From Musa acuminata AAA Group (Eukaryota; Streptophyta; Magnoliopsida; Zingiberales; Musaceae), in contig NC_088356.1 of assembly GCF_036884655.1 (NCBI RefSeq), forward strand, positions 15,298,501 to 15,362,500: 64,000 nucleotides of DNA. The letters are read 5' to 3'. The notes under the pieces are model-generated. The model worked only from the letters and a program-made list of their open reading frames with translations, made no database searches and was not told where the DNA came from. The stretch's first letter is position 1; every line of letters starts with the position of its first letter. Made by a program: the position numbers and the translations under genes. Shown here in pieces: positions 55,771 to 64,000 of this stretch.

Positions 55771-56750
55771 GCTGGAACATTGCCAAGAGATCATCGGAAG
55801 TTCGTCAAAAGATCGTCGGAAACTCGCCGGAAAGAAACCTAGACTTACGAACTTATTTAGCTTAGTAAATGTCTTAAAATTTATAGTTAGCACATAATTG
55901 GGATTATAATTGGGCCAACCCAATTAAGGGATAGTTGGGCCCAAGTTTGAGCTATGTTGGGCCAAGAGAAATGCCCAAATAGTGACCAAACAAGTGAAAC
56001 CGTCATGGCACAATCTCCGAGACTATGGAGGTGGTGGTACCGCCAGTGTGGGCGATGGTACCGCCCAGACATAATCTTCTAGGTGGTGGTACCATTAGAC
56101 TTGGTGGTGGTACCACCCAGTGTCAGGCTCCAGGTAGTGGTACTGCCTAGTGCAGGCAGTGGTATCTCTCGTGCCCTGAAATTTCAGGAGATTTGAATTT
56201 TGGCTCCATTTTTGAAGCCATTTGGGGTCTACAAATACCATAGCTATTCTTGCATAGATAAGCAAGAAAAGTAAATAAAAACTCTGTGTTTCTAGAGTTG
56301 AAAACCCTTGTAAAGTATAGAGTCCCTCCTCCTAAAGTTTAGTGACCATTCTAAGGGAGAGTGTGAGGGAAGCTTTGTAAAAAGGGGGTGAAAAGGTTCT
56401 CTCCTGAGCCTACAAAAGGAGAATAGAGTTGTAAGAAGGAGGTTGATCTTTGCCTATTAAAGAAAGATTGTTAGTGAATGCCGGTGGCCTCGACGGAAGA
56501 GGAATCAGTGGAGTGGATATAGGTCACGACGACTGAACTACTATAACTCGATTTGGATTTACTTCTTGCAATTTACTTTTACTGCAAACTTCCCTTCTTT
56601 ACTTGATTTATATCCACTACACTCTTTTGTATGCTTTTCAGTTAATATCTTTTGAAATGGGTTTAATTGCAATGAGATTTTCAAACAGACATAATTTTTA
56701 CTGCTACACTAATTCACCCCCCCCTCCTTAGTGCCGACTCGTTCCTAACA
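55771..56750 (+). repeat. Family L LTR fragment, plus strand, 5' truncated
   Basis: It lacks about the first 600 bases of the LTR, then follows the family order: TTAGCACATAATTGGG, palindromes (about 56028-56165), a TATA-like ACAAATACC near 56231, and the end CGTTCCTAACA at 56750. It abuts the end of the L-B LTR head to head. Confidence 0.8.
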
Positions 56751-57277
56751 CGGACAATATGATTCAAGCTTTTGGAATAATTGTCTAGATCAAAGTAGGT
56801 TTTATTTGTGCAGAGAAGTGATAAAAACTAATCTGAAACTATAGTGAAATAACTTGCAAAAGTTGAGAGTTCTCCTCCATAGTTTCTAAGTGTGAAAGTG
56901 TGTAAAAGGAGAGTGAGCCATTTTGTGAAAGTTCTATACAAGGGTGATTGATCTTTGCCCTTCATGAAAGATTAATATTAGAAGTCGGTGACCTCATTGG
57001 TGGAGGTATCAGGAGTGGATGTAGGTCGGACGATCGAACCATTATAAAATTGGCATGTTCTTCTTTGGTTTGCATTTCTATTCTTGTCATTTACATACTG
57101 CAAACTGATCTACTTACTTATTCATTATGCTTCCATATGCTTTCAAGTCAAGTACATTTCCAATATGCTTTTTCATCATTTGAAGTTTTTTAAAGTTTTT
57201 CAAAACCGTTATTTTTATCCGCTACACTAATTCACCACCCCCCCCCCCCCTCCTTTAGTGCTGACTCGTTCCTAACA
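56751..57277 (+). repeat. L-D 5' LTR remnant
   Basis: Starts mid-LTR (CGGACAATATGATTC), has lost the palindromes and TATA region, and continues from about 56870 to the normal end CCTAACA at 57277 beside a primer site. It includes a C-run of about thirteen at 57238-57250. Confidence 0.8.
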
Positions 57278-57279
57278 GT

Positions 57280-57291
57280 TGTTATTAGAGC
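57280..57291 (+). other. Primer binding site, L-D
   Basis: TGTTATTAGAGC, two changes from the Met-tRNA complement, in the expected place. Confidence 0.8.
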
Positions 57292-57326
57292 CTAATTTTT
57301 CTCATTTGGTTTAACACCCAAGAGAA

Positions 57327-58281
57327 ATGACTCTTTTTGGCTTTCAAGATAGCCACTCTCTCATTCGTCCTCCCATGTTCAATGGGATGGACTACATATG
57401 TTGGAAAATTTGAATGAGAGTTTTTTTACTTTCCTTGGATTTAAATTTATGGAATGTTATTAAAAATGGATTTCAAAGGTCTTCTCTTCCAATGAATGAT
57501 TGAAATGAGTTGGAGAAGAAGATTTTTTTCTTTAAATGCTAGAGCTATGAATGCTCTATTTTACACCTTAAACAAAAATGAATTCAATCGGGTTTCTACT
57601 TGCGAAACGACTTTTGATTTTTGGCACACTCTCGAAATCACACATAAAGGCACGAATAGAGTTAAAGAGTCTAAAGTCAATCTTTTAATGCATAATTTTA
57701 AACTTTTTCGAATAAAACCAATCGAAACCGTTGTTGACATGTACACCCATTTTATGGATGTCGTCAATGGTTTAAAAGCTCTTAGAAAATACTTTTCTAA
57801 TTTTGAACTTGTTAACAAGATTTTAAAATCTCTTTCTAAAAATTGGGAATAAAAAATAACGACAATACAAGAGACAAACGATTTAAATAAATTTCTACTT
57901 AAAGAACTTATCGGGTCCTTGATGACCTATGAAATGACTCATGATGCACTTGACGAACATGAGAACCACCTTCCAAAGAACATGAAAGATTTGACACTTA
58001 GAACAAATGAAGGCCACTTGAGCAAAAGCTCAAGTGATCATGACTTTGAACTCTTATCATTAAAGCTTAAGAAATTCTTAAAACAAGAATTAAAAAATAA
58101 AAATAAACTTAAAATAAAAAAATGGTCTAAAAGAAAGAAAATATTCAAAGTGGCATGGGATAGTTCAAGTTCATCCGAAGATGAAGAACAAACCAACAAA
58201 GACAACATGGCAAACTACGCCTTAACGACTTTCAACAATGAGGTAACCAAAATTCCCTTAATTTATTTCAAAATTACATGA
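57327..58281 (+). pseudogene. L-D gag N-terminal remnant
   Basis: Starts at ATG 57327 (MTLFGFQDSHSLIRPPMF). Stops and a frameshift near 57410, 57500 and 57850 divide it; frames 57496-57852 and 57919-58281 carry AMNALFYTLNK, HKGTNRVKESKVNLLMHNF and the Lys-rich and SSSSEDEEQ tail ending YFKIT. Same gag family as L-A, L-B and L-C. Confidence 0.8.
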
Positions 58282-58952
58282 TGCTCTTCATAAGTTATTT
58301 TTAATTCAGTTATATTTTTTTTTTCTTGAAAATTACATGTTTAATGATGTAATGAAAATATTAAAAAAAATTAGGATTATGCTAGTAATTTTGAAAATGA
58401 TAATGATAATTACATGTTTTATGATAAAGGAATAAAATGTTAGATTTAAATCTAATGATTAATCCTATGTATGTTTTTAAGAAGAAATAATGTGTATCTA
58501 AATTGTTGATATCTTATTTTGATTGAAATTATGATTGGAATATTGATGTAATTATGAATGATGATTTTGGTATTATGCATGCAAATACTTTGACTTATGA
58601 TAATGATGCATGCAATGATAAAATATTCATGATGAAAAATTATTTTGACATTCATGACTTGATTTTTCATCTTTGTTATTTATCCTTATTATGAAGATTG
58701 TAGTAAAGAGAATTGAATTACACTATTATATTATTATTCCTCTCTTTTTGCCAATGACAAAGGGGGAGAAAGAATTGCTAGCGTGCTCATTACAAAAAGA
58801 GGCAAACTTGCTAGCTTACTCATCTCAAAATTAAAGCAAGAAGTGCTATCTTGCAAATTTCAAGAGAAGCAATGTTTGCTAAGTTACACATTTCAAGAAT
58901 ATGCAAAAATAGTCTATCTTACACATCTCAAAAGATGTAAAATTTTGCTAAC
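58282..58952 (+). other. AT-rich internal region of L-D, first part
   Basis: Includes a polypurine tract GACAAAGGGGGAGAAAG near 58756 and TTGCTAGC-type repeats to about 58950. No coding sequence. Confidence 0.65.
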
Positions 58953-59835
58953 TGTTAACCCTTGGGCCCAAACATTGTTTATCTTGCCACGACGATGTCA
59001 CCTCTTGGGTCAATGTTTGGACCTTTTATTGGGCCCAACACAGTCCTTACATAAACCCAACTAGCTCCTAATTAGGTTGGCCTAATTCCAATCTCAATTA
59101 TGTACTAACTATGAAATCTAAGATATTTCCTAAGCTAAACAAGTTCGTAAGTCTAGATTTCTTCCGGCGAGCTTCCGGCGATCTTCCGAAGGACTTCCGA
59201 CGATCTCTCAGCAATGTTCCAGCGAACTCCCGGCAATCTCCTAGACTTCACGATAATCTTCTTGGCGAGTTCCGATGAGCTTTTTTGGCAAGCTCCTGGA
59301 CTTCTCGATTAGTTCTGGCTGAAATTCCAACGAACGTCTAGACTTCTAACGAACTCTCGAACTCCTAACGAAATTGCGTTCTTGACTCCGGGACTTCATT
59401 TTGCTTTATGCCTTACTATCATAATTAATCCTGCACACGTAAAATATACTTTGATCTAGACAATTATTACTAAATATGAATCATATTGTCCGGCATGTCA
59501 TTGGTCCATCGACACTTCGTCCGATTCTTCGGTGCATTGTCCTCTCTTGCGGCCCATTGCCCAATTGGCCAGTTGACCTCTGTAACTCTGATATACATGG
59601 CACAATATCCACTCTTCTTGGTCCGATGCCCAAACTCATGGCCGGAAGCCTTTTGTCGATACATCGATCGATCGTTCGGTATAATATTCAATCTTCTGAC
59701 ACGTTTCTCTAGCCCAACATGATTCTTCTTGATTTAAATGTCTCTCTCTGATCAAAGCATCCTACATCACTCAAAATGCATATCAAATCATAAACATTAT
59801 CAATTAGTTTCATCATCAAAATTCGAGATTCAATA
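58953..59835 (-). repeat. Family L LTR fragment, minus strand, internally deleted
   Basis: It has both LTR ends (TGTTAA at 58953 and CGAGATTCAATA at 59835) but lacks the whole palindrome-promoter block. It contains the CTTCCGGCGA segment (59160-59300). No purine tract follows. It behaves as a deleted solo LTR lying in L-D. Flanking bases give no clear target duplication. Confidence 0.7.
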
Positions 59836-60363
59836 ATATGATGATTTTAAATTAGTTGGTAAAAATATAAAGTGTTAAATAAGGATCCTGCTTCTCTCTC
59901 TAGTACTTTTGAAAAATTAAAAAATGAGTATGATAATTGCGTGTTAACCCCTTGCACTAAATGTGAAGAATTAGACTTACTTAAGAAATAAAATATAGTA
60001 TTACAATAAACTTTATAAAAAAATTAAAATTTGTAGCAAATCGTTAAACATGATTCTTGCAAATAAGGGTCATGTACATAGAAAAGTAGGAATCAATTTT
60101 ATGAGTAGCAACACTCAACAAAAACTGAATTTATTTATTAAAGGACCCACATTGCATATTACCCCTAAGATTAAGTATAATTTTTGTGGTGGATATGGTC
60201 ATTTTGCTTATAAATGTTCATTTAAAAAGTATTACTCGCATAAATTGGTTTGGGTTCCTAAAGGAACCATAAATGATCAAATACCAAAAATTAAGATAGG
60301 TAGATCTAACCGTGAGGGACCCAAGGTCAAATGGGTACCTAAAGGAAACCCACCTTTCTTATA
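59836..60363 (+). pseudogene. Gag C-terminal region with degenerate zinc knuckle
   Basis: Frame 60050-60363 reads MILANKGHVHRKVGINF, then NFCGGYGHFAYKC, where the first Cys of a CX2CX4HX4C knuckle is not seen (Tyr in its place), then LVWVPKGTIND and KVKWVPKGNPPF. The WVPKG text is typical of the C-terminus of copia gags. Upstream, 59840-60050 matches a gag coiled-coil segment with stops (CTKCEELDLLKK). This part of gag is absent from L-A, L-B and L-C. No protease follows. Confidence 0.75.
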
Positions 60364-62425
60364 GACATCTCTACAATCGAAAACTATGAGCAAAAATAAA
60401 ATTTTGATAATGGATGCTTAAGGCTTATGATTGGAGATCCAACACACTTCATAAAACTCACCATCCGAAACAAAATGATTTTGATTGAATATGCTTTATA
60501 TTTATTGAAACCATGCTTGATGATTTAATGATATAATAATGTAATGATGATTTGAAATCATGCTTAATGAGTTTATATTTTGAAATTATGCATGATGATT
60601 TTTATGATTTATAGCTTATTGATCTTGATGATTTTTGTGATAATTTTCTGTTTTTTGATTTTAAATGATGATGCATGGATTTGGCATAAAAGGCAAAGAC
60701 GTGTATGAAATAAATCACATAAATTGAAACTAAAATTGGAATGCTTTTTTTTTGAAAATATCTCTAAAGTTTTTTAATTTTTCAACAAGTGATTCTTAGT
60801 GATGAATCTATTTTATGAATCTCTTGAACTAAGAAAGTGATTTTGATGATTTGATAAATTAAATTTGAATGAGTTTTATCCAAATCATGAACTTGATACT
60901 TGAGATTTTCTTTATGAATCAAGATCTTTGATCTACCAAGATTTTTTTTCGTTATTTACTAAAGAGAAGTACTATCTAAATAAATGATGATTTTTCTCTT
61001 GAATCCTTGGAATTATAACTTAAAATCTTTTATGAATCAAGATCTCTTATTATGTATTCTCATATCATTCCTTCTTATTATTTAAGAGGAGATTTTTTTT
61101 ATATGAATCATGAATTTTCTTGTGAATTCTAGGAATTATAACTTGAAATTTTTTTAATATATGAATCATGATCTTGACAACTTAAGATTTCCTATACATG
61201 AATTAATATCTTTTATTCTCCTATGTTCTTTCTTGCTATTTACTAAAGAGAATATCTATTTCGAAATTCATGACTTAAGATTTCCCTTACTATTCGGTCT
61301 CCTAAGATTTTTTTTATTTTTTTTTAAGGAGATCAAAATGAATCAAGTCTTTTGGTATTTACATGATCTTTGATATTATATTTTTCTTGACATGATTTTC
61401 ATTATATATAATTCCTTTGTATTTATAGTTGTATACCTTATGTGATGTTTAGAGAATTGATATAAAGGGAAATGAATTGAACCATTGTATTATTCCCCTC
61501 TTCTTCTTTATTACAATGACAAAGGGGAGAAAGAAAATTGCTAGCATCTTAAGAGAACCAAAAGTACTAGCTTGAATATTAAATTTAGGTAAATTATTAA
61601 TTCTCCCAAATGTATAAAATCTTTTTATACATTTTTTGGATCATGATCTTGATTTCTCAATTTTTATGACTTGAGTTTTCTTTTTAAATCAAGATCATTT
61701 TCTATCATTCCTTCTATTTACAAAAGAAGAGATTTATCATAAATGACTCATGGTCTTTTGGTATTTATGACTTGATCTTTTATTTTTTATGATTCAAATA
61801 TTGATGTAAATTTATCTTCATTATTTATCTTTGTCATGATTTAAAAATTAATGTAAAGGGAAAGAATTACAAAATTGTATTCTTCTTCTTTTTGACAATA
61901 ACAAAGGGGGAGAAAGTATTGCTAGCTTGCACATTTCAAGGATAAAATTTTGCTATCTTGCACATCGTAAAGAAAAGCAAAGAATTACTAGCTTGCACAT
62001 CTCAAAAGAAAAGCAACAATTGCTAGCTTACACATCTTAAGAGAAGTAAAAATTGTTAAACTTGCACATCTCTAAGACTTGCTAGCTTGCATGTTCTAAA
62101 GTGATGTAAAACTTGCATGTTTCAAAAACTTAATAGTTGTACTTTTCTCCTTTTTGTTGATGACAAAGGGAGAGAATTTGTGATAATTTGAAATTTGAAT
62201 CATGCATGGTGTACTTTGATGTTTTGTAAGTATGACTATGTATGCAATACTCATGATTTTATTATGATGATATATATAATGTATTACATATGATGTGATT
62301 TATGATTAAAATTGTTTCAACTTAGATTTGAATGTTATCATTTATTTGAATAATACTTCATTTCAATATGGCATGTTAATAGAGGGATTTTAGTTTAAAC
62401 TCAATTATCAATTGGTTGTCATCAT
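60364..62425 (+). other. AT-rich internal region of L-D, second part
   Basis: Repeats of GATTTAATGATAT-type, then TTGCTAGCTTGCACATCTC-type units (61530-62100). Polypurine hairpins lie near 61495-61525, 61880-61912 and 62145-62176. No ORF is supported. Confidence 0.7.
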
Positions 62426-62440
62426 AAAAAATGAGAAGAT
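62426..62440 (+). other. L-D polypurine tract
   Basis: AAAAAATGAGAAGAT before the LTR start TGCTGAATCTC; partly degraded. Confidence 0.65.
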
Positions 62441-63656
62441 TGCTGAATCTCAAATTTTGGTGATGAAATCAATTGATGAAGTTATGAACTAATATACATT
62501 TAAGATAAGTGACACAAGAAAAACTTTGATCGTGGACTTGAATCATGGAAGCAGAATCTAACGTTGGGCCGGAAGCATCATGTCGGATGATTGGTTGATG
62601 TGCTGGAGGATAGACTTCATGCCATGAGTTCGAGCATCGGGCCAGAAGAATCGAGCATTGCGCCAAGATGATCGAGTGTTGTGGGAAGTCAACATGTTGA
62701 TTGGGCAATACACCGAATGAGAGGATGATATGCCGAAGGATCGGATGAAGTGCTGGATGTACCAATGACATGCTAGACAATGTAAGCTTCATGATTGTAA
62801 TTAAGTCTTGGTCAAAGCTTAAAATCTACTTAAGTCAATTTGGGGTGTAACCATGTCAACTCAATTAGGGGCCCATTGGGCCTGAGTTGGGACTGTTTTG
62901 GGCCAAGTGGAAGGCCCATTCTGTGACCCAAGTTTAGGTAGAACCACATATGAGCTAGAAAAGTCAAAAGCACACTTTTCTAATTTGTCAAGCTGTGGTA
63001 CTGCCCAGTGTTAGTGTATCAAGTAATAATACCACCAAACTAGGCGGTGGTACCACTTAGTGTCAAACTAGTAGGTGGTGGTACCGCCCAATGTACGCGG
63101 TGGTACTACCCATACTCGGAAGACCTAAAAATTTAAATTTTTTACTCTATTTTTTAAATCATTTGGGGCCTATAAATATCCCACTTGGGTAGCAAGAAAG
63201 GAGCAAGAATTCTTAAAGAAAAAACTAAGAAAACTCTACCGAAACATTGAGTTCCCTCCTCCTTGAGCTTATAAGTAGATCTAAGGGAGGTGTGTGAGGG
63301 TTAGCTTATAAAAAGGGGGTGTAAATGTTCTCTCCTGAGCCTCTCAAAAGGAGAAAGGGTTGTAAGGATAGTTGATCTTCGCCCGTTGAAAAAAGATCGG
63401 TAGTAGAAGCCGGTGGCCTCAAGTGAAGAGGAATCGAGAGTGGATATAGGTCATGATGATCGAACCACTATAAATTTGATATGCTCTTTTCCTTTAGGTT
63501 TACCTTTATTGTTTACTGATTTTATTGCTCACTCCACTTTACACTTACTCTAAATTGAGCTTTCTTTTATTATTGACTTTTGTCGAATGTAATTTTTCGT
63601 GATTTTTCGAAAGCACAAATTTACCCCACCCTCTTAGTGCCTATATGGTCCTAACA
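62441..63656 (+). repeat. L-D 3' LTR
   Basis: About 1216 bases, TGCTGAATCTC...GGTCCTAACA. It has palindrome motifs at about 62995-63112 and a TATA box near 63172-63179. It differs from the L-C LTRs in the first 400 bases, so it belongs to another subfamily. Confidence 0.85.
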
Positions 63657-64000
63657 ATCTAGACATTTCTCCATGAAGGACTTAGGGGAAGCATCCTATA
63701 TATTGGGGATTCAGATCTATAGTGATAGATCTAAGAGGATGCTTGACTTGACCTAGTCTAGGTATAAAGACACCATTATCAAAAGGTTTGGCATGAAAAA
63801 TTCCAAGAGATATCTTATACCAATAGATATGGGATATCACTTTCTAGGAGTATGTCACCAAAGACTCCTGAAGAAATGACAAACATGGATATAATACCTT
63901 ATTCCTTAATGATATGGTATATTATATATGTCTTGCTATATACCAGGCCTGATATAGTACATGCTCTGAGTGTCACGAGCAAGTATCAGGTGAATCGATG
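63657..64000 (+). pseudogene. Cop1-family reverse transcriptase fragment
   Basis: The plus frame reads SRHFSMKDLGEASYILGI, then SKRMLDLT with a TAG near 63764, and SRYKDTIIKRFGMKNSKR. It aligns colinearly with the minus-strand RT at about 5145-4810. This is the part of RT just after YVDD, leading to the RNase H side. It begins directly after the L-D LTR and runs off the window, so it may be the piece of Cop1 into which L-D inserted. Confidence 0.85.

Overview
This window is repeat-filled plant nuclear DNA. I see no host gene, tRNA, rRNA or CRISPR array. Nearly all of it is LTR retrotransposons of the Ty1/copia and Ty3/gypsy type, most of them broken and many nested inside one another. Plant origin follows from the initiator-Met-tRNA primer binding sites (TGGTATCAGAGC and variants), the long LTRs with TATAAATA boxes, and the chromodomain-bearing gypsy polyproteins. 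From recollection of LTR style I lean to a monocot, perhaps banana-like (Zingiberales), but nothing in the sequence proves this.

Layout. (1) 1-10956: two copies of one Ty1/copia family (Cop1) joined tail to tail as a large inverted repeat. The plus arm is 1-4774 and the minus arm is about 4773-10956. Each arm has the 5' LTR end, primer site, long leader, gag and most of pol; neither has a 3' LTR. (2) 11070-17695: a minus-strand LTR of a second family (family L), split by a complete Ty3/gypsy chromovirus (Gyp1, 11395-17072). (3) 17696-35096: a minus-strand gag-only family L element (L-A). Its 3' LTR is split by a second chromovirus (Gyp2, 19104-25531) and its 5' LTR by a complete Ty1/copia element (Cop2, 28756-34271). 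(4) 35097-40047: the 5' half of another copia (Cop3) fused in its integrase region to the 3' end and long LTR of a gypsy element. (5) 40051-44312: a large non-autonomous LTR element with no recognisable ORF. (6) 44313-55770: a minus-strand gag-only element (L-B) whose 5' LTR holds a complete plus-strand gag-only element (L-C, 48138-54811). (7) 55771-63656: LTR fragments and a further plus-strand gag-only element (L-D). (8) 63657-64000: a reverse transcriptase fragment of the Cop1 family running off the window.

How the parts relate. Every coding region carries stops, frameshifts, deletions or altered catalytic residues, so nothing here looks able to move on its own. Several insertions are still dated relative to each other by target-site duplications: GCTAT around Cop2, CGCCC/CGCCT around L-C, GGTGG/TGTGG around Gyp1 and CAAC around Gyp2.

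The most interesting structure is non-coding. The Cop1 leader carries four stem-loops with different stems and one shared apical sequence, kept in both arms. Family L elements carry a phased array of GGTACC-centred palindromes just upstream of the LTR TATA box. Their internal regions hold repeated hairpins built around polypurine-tract-like sequence. Family L as a whole looks like a gag-only, non-autonomous lineage. These are structural observations; their functions are inference.
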